NCBI GenBank assembly: GCA_013397935.1 | Contig: VZRN01011461.1 | Span: forward strand, 1,807,540-1,871,539 | Length of the DNA: 64,000 bases | Origin: Dasyornis broadbenti | Taxonomy: Eukaryota; Chordata; Aves; Passeriformes; Dasyornithidae | Direction of reading: 5' to 3' | Part shown: piece after piece, positions 1 through 12,425 of the stretch | Layout: every line of letters starts with the position of its first letter | Numbering within the stretch: the stretch's first letter is position 1 | Notes under the pieces: model-generated | Databases searched by the model: none | Told to the model about the DNA's origin: nothing | The model's input: only the letters and a program-made list of their open reading frames with translations | Program-made: the position numbers and the translations under genes

Positions 1-4
1 AGCT

Positions 5-137
5 CTTCCTTGTCCCTGCCAGGTTTGGTGCCCAAATCTCCTCCTGTCCCTGCCAGATTTGGTGCCCAAATCTCCTCCTGTCCCTGCCAGGTTTGGTGCC
101 AAAATCTCCTCCTGTCCCTGCCAGGTTTGGTGCCCAG
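5..137. repeat. 34-bp minisatellite, about four copies
   Basis: Four consecutive copies of a 34-base unit start near 5, 39, 73 and 107. The copies differ by a few substitutions and the last one decays after about 31 bases. Each unit contains TTTGG-TGC-CCAAA or a variant, a small imperfect palindrome. The period is not a multiple of three, so the same peptide words recur in rotating frames, which argues against coding. The array begins at the window edge and may continue to the left. Confidence 0.9.
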
Positions 138-2699
138 GCCCCAGGAAAGGTGTCTACACTGTAGTTCTGGGCATGCCCATCAGCCCATCAGCCATCAGGA
201 GGGTGATGTGCCTTGGCCGTGTCACACGCATGCCAACAGAATTCTGTGACTCTTCTACCTAAGTCCCCATTATACTCTAATTTAACAGAGGAAGACGAGG
301 CAGAGAGAAGGGGTTCAGTATTGCTTTGGTTGCAGTTTAGCAGGAAGTTTTATTCCACCAAGTGCCTGAATCCTTCCAGAAAGCTGAAGAGAGGGACCCT
401 TATGTTTGCCAGGAATGGTGGGGAGACATTATGCTGGGCTTAATTTATATCTTTATGTGACACAGAAGCACCGAATGTCCAAGTGCACTCTCCTGCACAT
501 CAGGCATGAGGGGTACATTGGCACTGCTTCCCTCGGTGGCTGGATGAAATAACCAAGGTAGTAATCCTGGGTAGGATTTGGGCTGAAGGCAGGTGAGAAG
601 CTTCTGAACACATAAATACAAGTGGGACACACAGACACACATGGAGAACCTGAAATGCCACATAATTTGCACGTGGTTGGATTCATCTGCTCTTGTCTGC
701 TATCATTATTTATGTCTAATGCAGTAGCGCTTCCTTTCTTGGCCAAGTAGCCAACACATGTTAAATTAATAAAAACTTTGTATTTGTTGAGCGATTGGCC
801 AGAGAATAAGCAAAGCACCACGTGTAACCAAAAGACAAAAGGAAAAGGCAGTCGTCTTTTCAGGGTATTTTTATTCCAGTCTTTTGAATGCTAATACAGC
901 TTTAATGTCTAGCCAAAATTTAATTGAAGTTTATAGAATATCTTAGAACTGTCCCTGTGTAGGATGTTCTGTACTACTCTGTCCTCGGTCATCTTTTTGG
1001 GCATTCAAGTTGTTTATTAGCTTCCAATTTGGGTAAAATTTTAAGGGCTTTTTTAAACTAGAATTTAATTTTCTTTAACTTTCTGGGAACCTTGTCTTCA
1101 GTTTCAATTGCTGTCATGTCATTTTGCTGTTTCTTGCCTCAAGTGATTTTTTTGCAAGTTTGACATGTTCCTCTTGCCACATTTTTTTCAGTTTTACAGT
1201 ACAGATGCATGAGGAAAAAAGGCTGTGCAAATCACTTCCTCCCTAAAGTAGAGCTGAAATATCTTCATTTTGGTAGGTGTAAGGGAGAGAAGAAAAAAGA
1301 AGAAAAAAAGTAAAATAAAAAGTAACCTTGTTTCAGTGGGAAGAGAAGATTTGAGTGGGAGGTGAGATCAGAAAGGAGACAATGATTTTGGGAGGTCTTT
1401 GAAGAATTTATGAAAGTGTCATCAAAAAGAGTCATTTTACCACTATTATAAAAGTTTATCTTGATGCTTCGTTTATACCTAAAGGGCATATGCTTCACCT
1501 CTCACTGTAACAGGAGCTTTATGCCAAGTCTTCCCAGACTTTCCAGGCAGCTTTCATGCCTCTCCAGCACTTCCCTAGTGCTCTGCATACCAATAATTGC
1601 CTCGCTGCACTTCACAAGAAGCACAATGGGCACAGACTAGGATCAGAGATGGGCAGTATATGCCAGTGTACCATCAGCTTGAATCTTTTCTCTTCATGAG
1701 GTAAGACTGAGATGAGCACAGGGAGAAAAATATTAGAAGTACTTTCAGATCCAAGTGCTCGTCCTTATTTTCTTACTCGGAAAAGACAGGTTTTTTATTT
1801 CATGCTGGTTTGTATTTCATTCTGTGGGTGTATTTCCCATATCCACACGCACAAAGGGTGAATGTCATGCAGCTGTAGCAGCGCTGTGGCTCCCACTTGG
1901 CAGCAGGGCAGTGGAACATGGGATTGCCCACTGGTGAAGGGCAGATATTTAGGATTATATCCACAAAGGGACCTGGAAACAGCAATGTCACTTTGGGTGT
2001 CCGGGCAGGCAGCATTCAGGGCCAGGAGCTCCTGCTCAGCTGCTGTTTAGCTCTCTGCAGCAGGTGCTGTCACTCTCCAGATGCCTACAGGCTGTCCTGC
2101 AGGGCACTCAAGGTAGGTGACCTTGGTTTGTGTGGTTTGCAGGGGGACAAAGAATGAGTTTTGTGTGGAAGGGAAGGTGGAGATGATTGCCATGCCCACT
2201 GCCATCCTGTCCAAGGCATTCACAAAAGTGTGGGGCTGATTGCTTTTAAAAGTCTCCTCTTGGCTCAGTACATGATTTTTTTTTTCCATGTGTAGCTGCC
2301 ATGAGTATATTGGGTTAGGTTATTCTCAGTTCTGTTAAAGACCTCCCATTTTACTTAAATACTGTCACTGAGAAACACTTCTGCAACAGTCTGCTGGCTG
2401 GGCCTCTGCCCCGGATTCCAGTCCCTGTTCCACATCAGAGTGAACGAAACCTGCCTCCATGACCCCAGTGGTTGGCTAAAGGGGATGGGGTGACAGTGGA
2501 GTGTCCCTTCTCCTTCCCATGGGACAGGCTGGCTCCTGGTACTTCCTAATTCCAAAAGGGATTTACAGCTGAAAACCCAGACTGGAGAAAAGCTTGTTGT
2601 TCAGGTGCTTTAGAACCCTCCAGCCTTCCTGCTCAGCCCTGCTGGGCTGGCTTTGCTCTGTGAGCTGTGATTTACCCTGCACTGCCTGGGCAGCCTCTG
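138..2699. other. Gene-free AT-rich single-copy DNA
   Basis: No gene is supported here. The stretch is AT-rich with a purine-rich tract at about 1,282-1,325 (A and G almost only) and a somewhat GC-richer part at 1,860-2,160. Open frames of up to 122 codons exist but show no family signature. No transposon end was recognised. Confidence 0.6.
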
Positions 2700-3250
2700 T
2701 GCTTGGCCAATTTAATGATTCCATTCTTTAGCAGAAGGCCTGTGAGTCAGGATGTAGGAGAACTGTTAAATAAAACATAAGTGAATGCAAAAATAATCAT
2801 TTAATGGACATTATGAAAGGACAGTAAACCAAACAGTTCAGTCCAACGGATGATGTATAACATCTAAACAAATATGACAACTAATTAAGGATTAGGTTCT
2901 GCATTTTGGATGGCAGGCCTTATAAAAATGAACAGCTAGGTTATGTTGGGGGAAAGAAAAAAAAGCTGCATTTTGCAAATGTCAGGCAGACAGCTCGGTA
3001 AGCAGAAAAGCTCAGTTATCCAATTAAAATAAATGTGCAGTGTTCTCAGTATAAAGAGCTAAAGCATCCTTATGTTGAGGAGTTAAGATCCTGAAATATA
3101 AGTGGAACAAAAAGTGCTCTCTATAAAGATTAATGTAATCTATCAAGATTAACATTTTGCATGCTGGCAAAGGCAGATAGTAATGTGTTTCAATTCCTGA
3201 AATTGGAAACATTAGACTAAGATCAGTACCAATTTAAACCCCAGGTAACC
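2700..3250. promoter_or_regulatory. Candidate conserved non-coding element (AT-rich, homeodomain words)
   Basis: This AT-rich, non-repetitive block has TAATTA at 2,882-2,887 followed two bases later by GGATTA at 2,889-2,894. It also holds several ATTTAATGG or TTTAATGA type words near 2,710 and 2,800, and a CArG-like CCTTATAAAA near 2,920. TAATTA is a general homeodomain core and GGATTA a bicoid/OTX-type core. That composition is common in vertebrate developmental enhancers, but it is not proof. Conservation cannot be assessed from one sequence, so this is inference only. Confidence 0.2.
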
Positions 3251-6200
3251 CCAAATATTGAATTGAATTCATTATTTACAACCACGATGGGCTAATAACT
3301 TGCCCTGATGGCTTCTATGGGAAATAGATACTTACAGTAGGTGCTCTCCTATTCCCCATAATCCTCCCTGGTACTTCATGTGAAATATAATTACAGGTTG
3401 CATAAATGCAATTTAGGAAAAAGTCTTCCACTAGAAAGAAGTCCAATTTATTCAGGAGTTCGATTCCTGTCCTAGAAAGAATAAAGCTGGTTTGAACGTT
3501 GTCGTGTGCGTGGGGTGTCAGGAGAAAGGCCATGAAGTTTCAAGGCCACCAGTAAGGGACATGGTTAAACCTAATCTTTTTGCTGCTTTCTAACAAAAGG
3601 AGGTTATTGTGTAACAGTGGAAAGCAAGCAGTGGGGAGGGACCACCATAACAATTAAACTGAGTTGCACTCGCTTTGTAGGGAAAAACAAAAAGGATTCC
3701 ACTATCTACACCTCCAGCAGAGTGTAGGTTTTTTTAAGCTAAGATTTAAACCTGCCCTTTGATGCAGGTCTTCAAAATAAGAATTTCTAAGGCTGGAAAC
3801 GTGTAACAAAATTTCTAAAAGGATATTCAATCCAAGGTATTTTCAACAGAATTAACATGACACATATGGATTTTCTGATGGTTTATAAGGCAGAAAGCAG
3901 AACATTCTTACTAGGAGGGAGGCTTTACCAGAGTATTAAAACGAAATTCAAGTTTGTGAGGTGCCTGATATATAAAATAAAATCTGTCAAATGTTGAAGT
4001 GAGAGGTGATATCTTAGCTCTGCAGTGCTTGAGAAAACATGGAAGATCATGGCTGTAACACTCCCACCTCTGTTTGATTTTGCCACCCACAGATTTGCCA
4101 CCTTTTTAATGAAGTGAGCAGTTGCACTTGCAGCTCCGAGTGCCTCTGCTGTCCTCACCTTTATTCTTCTAGAAGGAATGTTTCACATCCTCTTGGCCAC
4201 AACTTTTGATGTTCACCCAGAAGGGCAATGATCCAGCTCCCTATTATTTGAGAAGAATGATGGCCCAGGGATACAGACATTGTTAATTCACAGACTCAGC
4301 TGATGAGCTGTGTAACCGGGGTTTCATCACAGACTTGAAATTTCTGGGGCCCTGTCACTCCACAGTTAAAAAGCAAACAAAGTTCTTTCAGGAAAAATAG
4401 CAAGCAAGAGAAAAAATAGTTTTATCTGTGAAGCTGAAAAGCAGCTTTTATTGGCAGTTCTCGTACACTAAGAATAGAGAGAGAAATATGCATGTTGCTA
4501 CAGCTGCTAAATTCTGCCAGAGAGAAAAGAAATTCCTATGGGATGTCTCTAGATTCTGATACATGTCTTTTTATTTTTTTATTGGTTTTTATTTTTTAAA
4601 CACGACCCTCTGCTAAGCCACACTATAAGATTTCAGCATTGCCCCCTGTCTTCACCCAGCATTGGCCCCTGACGCTTGATTCCCATGGCAAGGACAATCC
4701 CTAACCCTTGGAATGTGAGGACATCGTTTGTGGCCTGGGATTCAGAGGAAGGCACGCGTCACCAGAGCGTGCTGCACCAGCCATCCCCTCTGAATCCACT
4801 CTGAAATCCCCTACTTCTGGAAAATAAGAAGTGGCAACATGAATATGATAAGCAGAGCAACATGGCCTACTTTCTGATAATCTTCTTTTATAGCTTTATT
4901 CTCGGTGGCTTTGAGGGGAAGTCAATACAGAAATCATTTTGCCCAGCACCAAAATAATGGAAATACATGCAAATTCGTGCTCTCCCCCAGCTGTCTGTCT
5001 CTTTGTCCTTTAGTCAGCCTGATCCTGTCACCACTCCATAGACTTTTATACCTGTGTGGAGCCCAGCATAGGACTGGGGACGGGAGAATAGGATGTCATT
5101 ACTGGAACACCCCAAGAAACAAATCCCCAGTGAAATCAACTCTTGTAAGGCAACTGGAGATTTGGGAAAGTGAAAACCGAGTAACTTACTCCTGTTGAAG
5201 GTCAGAACGAATTAGGTGCCCACAGATCTGCCCAAAGTGAGTGAGGGAGCTTCAGAACGTTGTCACCACACACCAGAGTACAAACAGGATTATTGGAAAG
5301 TCCCCAAATGCCTTATTTTAATGAGAATCTTTGGGTGTTTTCAAGTTGTTTTGGACAAAGCACTCTCAGGGTTTTAAGCGACTGAAGCCAGCTAAAGCGG
5401 TACAGTCCAACTTTGGGACATTATGTGCCCAGAACTTTCACAAAGGACAGTTCTAACTTTTTTTTTTTTTAACAGTGAGATTTCTGCACTTTCCCCACAA
5501 ATATGAATGTTCTTCTCCCTTCTAATTTCACTCCAAAGCTTAAGCTTCATTTTCTTCTCCATATTGTCAGAACTGCTTTCAAAGATTAAAATAAATAAAT
5601 AAATAAATAGGAAAGAAGAGAAGGAAAAAGAGAAAATGTGCTGGCAATGCTGCAGGTCTGCAGGGGAGCACAGCAGTGAGGTAAAGGAAGGCGGGTTGCT
5701 GAGTGTGTAGGTCCAAGGAATTTAAAATAACCTTAAGGCTGCTAAAAGGAAAAGTCATAAGGTCTCTGGTGTTTGTGAACACGCTGCAGAAAAGCAAACA
5801 GCATGAGAAGTGGAAGCTTTCCGTTCTCTGTTGTGTAAGCACGAGTAGGCAACAATATCAACAGCGTATTTTAATCAGAGAAGAGATAATGGTTTAAATT
5901 TGCTCATTGGCAGAGTTCAGCCCAGAGCATCTAAGCATTTAAGGTGATCTGGTTTCTGTAAGTTCAGGAACGGATGTCTGAAAACAAATTGATAACAGTT
6001 TTCTAAAGTTAGGGCTAAAAATTTTTTACCAGGGAGACAGAATTTCAGGATTTTAGAGCAAGCTAAGCAAAAGGCTGGTTTGGGGCAGCTGTGTATATTT
6101 TGCATGTGTCACAGCTTTATTTTGATCCTGGCCCATCAGATTTCATTCACTGGCTAGTTTGTTAGAAGAAAAGAGTTTTGAACGCACTGGAGGCATTTTC

Positions 6201-7860
6201 CTCTTTGGCTGAAAACTCTACCAAAGCAGGAGAATTCACAACTCTCCTGCCCCTGCTGGGCACACACCAGGAGGGAATGCTGAGCCCAGACCCATGGGGT
6301 TACAGCTGCTCCTGTCCTGTCACTGGTGCCAGTCCTTCTGTGCCATGGGGAACAGACGGTGCTCACTCCTTGTTCCCATATTTCTGCATAGAGAATTTCT
6401 CTTTCAGCCCTCAAAGATAAATGTGACCTTGAAGAAAACACAGAATTGAGGCTTTTCTCCCCCTGGGTTGCATTCCTCCACATGCACAGGACAAATTAAT
6501 GAAACACTTTTCGACCTTATGCTTTCCTGAACATTTTGTATAATAGCCCAACCTAGGTAAGTTATTTAAAAGTAATTGGAAACTGAATTTTTCCAGAAAC
6601 TCAACTGTGAAAGCAAAGCCACTCTTCTGTGAATCTGATGATAATGTGGAGGCAAAGGACAAAGACTTACACGGGAGAAGAAAACCAAGAGTCTTGTCAG
6701 GAAGTTTAGAGGCTTAGCTCTTCAAGTCACTTTTAATTATCTCCCCCGAACAGAAAAATTGCCAGTAGCTTGTAGCTGAATGGAAAAATTGCCACAGGAC
6801 ACTCCTTCCCTGCATAACAATAAAGGAAACGTGCTGGAGAGTGATACAAAACAATGCGGAAGACTTTTTACAATTAGTGAAGGGTACAATGCCATGCCCT
6901 CATCTACAACAGGCCCTGTGTCTCTCAGAGTTTACCTTAAAACTAAAAAACCCTCAAGTTGAGCCATGCAGAGGTTTGGGAAATCCTCCATGATGGGGAC
7001 CTGTAAAACATCTGGGACTTCCCCCATACGTGGAGTTGCTTGTTGCTGAGATGGCTTTACTGGAAATATTACTGATGTTTTAAAGATTATTTCCGAAAGA
7101 GAGCAACTGTGATTGCCCTGGTTTTGGTAGTAGTTGCATTCCTGTGGTGCAGCTCATGAAGGTTTTCTGAGACATCACTTTTGTATTTGATGCAGGAGAA
7201 GCAGTTTGCCTAAATAACTCAGTGGGATTTTTGTTTTTCGGTTGCATTTCCCCTTAAATCCCCTTTTTTTTTTTTTTTTCTTAGCAATTTCTAATATGAA
7301 ACGAGGAGCCTGAGAAGATCAAACGGCGAGTAAAGATTTTAAAGAGCATAACACAGATGATTCTGGAGCTGGGAAAAAGACCCCAACAAAACAAGTAGAG
7401 GACCAAAGAGCCCCCCACAGATTCTTACTCTCCCAGTATATTAGCCTGAGTTTAAACAGCAGGAGTTCCTCTGGGCTCATTTTTAACTGGTTATAATAAC
7501 AGTCTTTCAAAAGAAACCTGGAAAAGGGGATGGACAGGCAGAGGGGAGATCCCCAACAGCCTGGCAGAGCCATTCTCCCCAGAGTGCTTCCACCAGTGCT
7601 GAGGAGCTTTATGTAAAGTCATTTTACATGGAATGGAGACCTGTCTGTAGCCACTTCCTCATCCAAAGGAGGGTTCGTCTGCCTTGTGGAGAGCACAAAG
7701 GCACTTGCATTCCCCTCTTTGCAGCCAAGCCACGTGGCAAACGCAGCCATTTGGGCTTTAAAGCCTTTGTTCTCAGCCCCTGACTGATATATAGCACTGT
7801 GACAGGCATAAGTTTTCCCCTTATTCAGCATGAAATTAACTTGACGTGTTCAAAGGAGCA
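3251..7860. other. Gene-free single-copy DNA
   Basis: No gene is supported. The stretch holds short low-complexity pieces: a T/A-rich patch at 4,567-4,600, a T run at about 5,459-5,470, the AAAT repeat at 5,588 and a T15 run at 7,265-7,279. A 12-base palindrome AAGCTTAAGCTT lies near 5,537. No transposon was recognised. Confidence 0.6.
5588..5608. repeat. (AAAT)n microsatellite
   Basis: About five uninterrupted AAAT units (read as AAATAAAT on +). It is short, so it may be polymorphic but is otherwise unremarkable. Confidence 0.9.
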
Positions 7861-7931
7861 AAGCTATCAAGCCCGGATCGTAATCAGCATTAGCTTCTTC
7901 GGGGGAATCTTCCCAGTCAGACACTGAAATA

Positions 7932-8187
7932 CAATCTGTACGTGCAACGAGTCCCCCGGGCAGCCCCCGTTCCACACACGCCCTTGCAAAGGGGCAGCGC
8001 AAGGGCTGGATGTTCCCCCTGCCCTCTCCTGCCTTCCCTCAGTAGCCCCAAAGTCGTCCCCAGCCAGCCCAGGCGCGTTGTTTTAAACACGCTCGTAATG
8101 AGTAAATGCGCCCGCAGCCCTTCGGAGCTGGCGTTTGCGATGTTTAAGTGTCTTTGGGGAAGCTTTCAGGCTGGAACGTTGCTGTTA
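7932..8187. promoter_or_regulatory. Small isolated CpG island
   Basis: By hand count, 7,921-8,160 has 142 G+C in 240 bases (59%) and 16 CpG, an observed/expected ratio near 0.77. That passes the usual thresholds of over 50% GC, ratio over 0.6 and at least 200 bases. The surrounding DNA is AT-rich and CpG-poor. CpG islands in vertebrates mark promoters or CpG-rich distal elements. No gene start is seen beside it, so it could be an orphan island, an alternative promoter of a surrounding gene or an enhancer. A 13-base direct repeat, AGACACTGAAATA, flanks it at 7,919-7,931 and 8,188-8,200. A FOX-type word TGTTTAC follows at 8,366-8,372. Confidence 0.5.
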
Positions 8188-8480
8188 AGACACTGAAATA
8201 TTAGTAAATCTTGCAAACGACACAAGTTCTAATGCTGCTCATTTCTGCCGTGCTGCTCGCCGTGCTAATGACCCGGTGACTGGATTTGCTGCTTTGGAAA
8301 GCAGAGCTCTGTGCAGTAAAACTTTCATCTAAGTTGAGCCACCTCTCTCTAACGAATTTTTTATTTGTTTACATGTTGTTTCAGTGGAATTTAAAAGCAG
8401 CAATTAAAAGAACCCATCCAACCAAACCCTCACCCCCTAACGAGGAAGTTGCCTTAATTCAAGATCTAATATAATGATGG

Positions 8481-9300
8481 GGAAAACATCATGCTCTGTC
8501 CAGTAAAGTGATGAGAAGCAAAGGAAGATGCATAACTGTGCTGGTATTTTACATGGGCACAAATGCATAATTCATGTGGTGGTTACACTCACCCCAGCCA
8601 CCACAGCTCCATTTTCCACCCAGCTGTGCCTGGGCACGACTGCACTCTGACACTTGGTCAGAAATTCCTGATGTCCTTGCACCCTGGCCCAGCTGACTCT
8701 CCTGATCCCATGTACTTTGTTTACTTACGATGAAAAGATCTTGTGTCTGGCCGTGCCAGGCAGGGGAGGCTGAGCTGGCACGCTCAGCATCTCCACTGTG
8801 CTTTGAAGCAGAACCTGAGCAACCTCTGTGCCCAGCTTTCCCCCTGAGCCTTGGAAAAGAGGCCAGGAATGAAACAGAAGCAGGGGGAGAGCCCTCGAAT
8901 GAAAGGAAGAGCAAGCGAAGGCAACAGTGCAGGTGACACCTGGGGACACGGGTGTCCTGCCTGGACTGGGGATGGGCAGTGTGGGAGCCAAGCTGCATCC
9001 CACGTGGCTGCTGCCGGTGCGGAACAGCTCTGCTTTGGCTGCTGCTGGGAAGAGCTGTGTGATCCTGGAGGAGCACAGGCATGGGGACAGCACACTGCAG
9101 TTCCTACAGCCAAGGTCGATGCTGCCATCTCTGCTCGCTCTGGTGGAGCTCACAGGTGGAACAGGGGGGACGTGGTGATGCTCCCAGCACTTCCACCTGC
9201 CCTTCCTGGGGCACAGCCACCCTTTTGTCCCAGGGTTTGCTTTGCTCAGGAGTAGAAAAAGTACTCTGTGCACAAAAATAAATAAACCCCCAAGCACTTC
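8481..9300. other. GC-rich, CpG-depleted stretch without a gene
   Basis: This part is GC-rich but has few CpG, about 13 in 620 bases at 8,640-9,260, so it is not a CpG island. Several overlapping open frames up to 190 codons occur on both strands at the same place. That is what low stop density in GC-rich DNA gives. The conceptual products are low in complexity and unlike any family I know. Confidence 0.55.
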
Positions 9301-9719
9301 TGTTTAAAAAGCAGAGCCCAATATTTACTTTGTGTTTATTTATGGTAGGGCTGGTGAAAACAATGCTATTGGAAAAGTAAATGGTGGAAATAGAGATATT
9401 TTTGCCTTATTTCTGAGCCAACTGAAAGGATGAAAGATAAAAGCTTAGGGGAGAGGCTGTTGATAAAAGCTCTGTGTGGTGAAATCTGTGACTGCTGCCC
9501 TCCTGCCCCTGCTCAGAGCAGGTGCTGTCACAATCCTCCAGGGGCTGCCCGGGAAATGTGGGCAGAGGCAGTGTGGACCAGCACCTCCTGTGACTCTCAG
9601 TGGCCTCAAAATGGCACAGAAACCTCCTCCTCTTCATTGTTGCTTTTTTAAAAGCTCCTCTTAGTTCCAAAACTTCATCTTAGAGCTCCAAAAGCAGACA
9701 GAACAGTGTGTTTTGAGAG

Positions 9720-10150
9720 CTGTAGGTCTTTATTATGGTAAAATCATAACATCTAAAATCCAATTCAGCCCTCGCTATAAATAAGTATAATGAAGAATTT
9801 AATGATATTTCCACTGAAATTAGTCAGAAGGCAAACTTTAAAAAATGACACAGATCATTAACTGGGAACATTTCTCAGAAGAGATTTGTTATATTAAAAA
9901 GGCACTGAAATTACTAGCGTTAATCAACTGTATTGTATTAAAAACTCTGTATAGTTTAATTAAGTACTTTAAATATGAAGAAGTAAAAAAAGTCGGGATA
10001 TAGAGGAATCACAGGCTTGAATCTGGCTCTCATGACATGCTACTTCCCCTGAACTTCTTAAGCACCTAATTTAGTAAGAATTCAGATTAAATAATTATTC
10101 TTGGCTGGTCTAAGCTGTTTTAATACCCCGTTTAATAAGTAACAATATTC
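9720..10150. promoter_or_regulatory. Candidate conserved non-coding element
   Basis: This AT-rich, non-repetitive block contains TTTAATTAAG near 9,955, GTTAATC near 9,920 and several AATTTAATGA-like words. These are homeodomain and HNF1-half-site-like strings. There is no coding potential and no repeat signature. The call rests on composition only. Confidence 0.15.
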
Positions 10151-11762
10151 CTGGCTATGAGAGGGGCATCACTTTTCATTTCCTTTCCTCAAACATGGAC
10201 GCTGGGCTCTTCTCTGCTCCCCACCCTGGGCCCAGCTGAGTCAGTAAGGGCCAAAGAGAGCCAGCAAAACACATTTTATAGCATTTTTGAGATCTTTAGC
10301 TGTGGTTCTTTGCCTTCAGGACCCGGCACTTGCAGGTGATCTCCCGCTGGAACAAGTCTGGGCTTGTTTAGCCACTGACTGCAGACAAGAAGAGCATTCA
10401 GCTCATACACTTACATTTGTATTTGCCAATGAGGGCAATTTGCCTCTGCACTGCTGCTCCCTTGGGTAGCAGACACTTAAAACAACCTCAGTTCAAAGCA
10501 CCAGCTTTAAAAATAAAAGCAAAACTGTAAAATAGGTAGGCTGCATTTTATCTCTCTCCTTGTGGGAGCCGTGGAGCAGCATCTCTCATCCAGGCTGAGC
10601 CAGCCTTGCGCAGGGCTGGGATGTGAGGTTATTCAGTCGCTGGAAAAGCAGCAGCAGCAGGCCCTCAGCACCCTTGTGAGCACAGCCAGCAGCTCCAGGA
10701 GTGCATGCTCCTCCCCACAGCAGCACATCTCATTGCCATATCTATTACCTACCCCACCTCCAGGATAAATGGTAAAAGTGTCTTTTCTTGTAGACACACA
10801 TACAATTAAATTTCTGCATGAAGAAAACTTTCACCAGTCTTCTCCCCATCCTGTCCGTACACAAGTCACAGCCAGTCCCCTAAACAGGCTGAGGGCAGGC
10901 AAACAGAAACGTGAACTATCTGAACACTCTTCCCAATCCTGTGTTCACTGCAAAAGAAATTTCCTCCAGATATCCTCTGGTTTGGAAGCTGCTGTTGAAA
11001 AGACGGCCCAGAAGTAGAACATTTTACTGGTTCAAACTAAATATTCAGACTTGAAAGCTGGGAGACTTAGATTTTTTTTTATTTTTTTTTTTAATGGGCT
11101 TAGCATTAACAAAATAAAATTTTAAAATAAATTCTTGTGCAGTTTGGCTGGCTCAGTAGCAGGTATTATCATTTATCCTTGTCTCCCACTTTCTGATTTC
11201 AATTGTGTGGTGCTTTAAATGACGCTGGATAATAGAGCAGAGTGTGTGTCAGAAACAGGTCACCAGCTGATTTTCTGCAGCTGCTTTAGAGAAAAATATA
11301 TTCCTTAAAACTCAAAAGCTCTTCAGCCAAGTCCCCAATACTTGAGCTGTTGTATATCCCAGGTCTGCTACAGTGCAGCTCAGGTTCTGGGTCCACTCTT
11401 TGGTTGTGTGATAAAAACACTGACACAGATTCATGTAAAATGCAATGACCTAAAATGTTTATAGCCACATATCACTCAAACAGAATGAACTATTTTATTT
11501 TACTTTTTATTTTATTGAGACACTAAATCAGAGGTTGCCTTCACCTGTGAAATTCAGCTGAGTGGATACACCTGTAATTATATTAATTGAAACATCTGGA
11601 CACTGTCTCATAGGCTTGTGCTACATGGAAAACTATTTTTCCCCCCAACTATTTTATAACTAGACATTTTTCAAGCTTGGGTTTTCTCTTTTTCCTGGTG
11701 TTTGTTTCTATTTGTTCCACCCTTAGAATTGTTTATTCTGCTATTGGTTAGGGAGTAATGAG

Positions 11763-11811
11763 CTGAAATGAGCTACACCTGAAGATAAAAACCTGAAAGG
11801 AGCTACACCTG
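11763..11811. repeat. Short duplication (period 30) carrying CACCTG
   Basis: A 19-base word at 11,763-11,781 recurs at 11,793-11,811 with one mismatch, giving a 30-base period. Each copy ends in CACCTG. Two more CACCTG words lie just upstream at 11,542-11,547 and 11,569-11,574. CACCTG is the E-box variant bound by ZEB and SNAIL factors, which in ZEB often bind as pairs. Binding here is inference. Confidence 0.7.
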
Positions 11812-12425
11812 TGGTTTTTTACCTCCAAGGCACATCCCAGGGTTGATGTTCTAATGAGGAAAAGTTCCTGGTGAGGAGCCAGGCATTATGGAGAGGCTTT
11901 ATGGTGCAGCAGCAGTTTCTGCTCCTGTAAGTAAGATGGTGTCTCTAAGGTTGGTTCTCAGCCATGGGGAAACCATGAGGTTCAGAATGTATTTTCCATT
12001 TTGGGAGAACAATATTTTGTCTGTGAAGACATTTATGCCACAAGAAAATAATGGCCTGGCTGAATGTTGCTTGATGCAAACAAGCCTCTGTTTGTTCTAC
12101 TTTACAGCTGTAGTAGAGAGAGATGAAAAGAAAAATTCTCTTGGAGATGGTTCTGTGTAGGGAGGAGGTGGATGAAGGACAAAGGTTGAGCTGGGACGAA
12201 GAGGAATGTGGGGGCCAAGGTATTTTAGGTTTTGTCTTTGTTTCTTGCTAGCCACATCGATCTTAATTTGCTATGAGTTAAATGAATCTAATCCACTCTT
12301 TAAGCCAAATCTTCTTTGTCTGGGATGGCAATTGGTGAGTGCTTGTGCTTCATCTCCACTCACAAAATGTTTGTGTTTCCATCTCCCCTGTCCTGCTCTG
12401 AGAGTGGCTGGGGGGGCATCTGCCA

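Noticed and set aside
5..137. CRISPR-like array or retroviral primer-binding site (TGGTGCCC) in the minisatellite
   Set aside because: The units are directly adjacent without unique spacers, and the host is a bird. TGGTGCC is merely part of the 34-base unit and no LTR is visible.
2061..2112. Exon-like segment between CTCTCTGCAG and CAAG/GTAGGT
   Set aside because: The splice-site matches are good, but 52 bases with an unremarkable leucine-rich translation and no neighbouring exon are expected by chance in 64 kb. Worth checking against RNA reads only.
8725..9297. 190-codon open frame on the - strand
   Set aside because: It overlaps several other long frames on both strands in a GC-rich, CpG-poor stretch with low stop density. 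The conceptual protein is low in complexity and has no motif or splice context.
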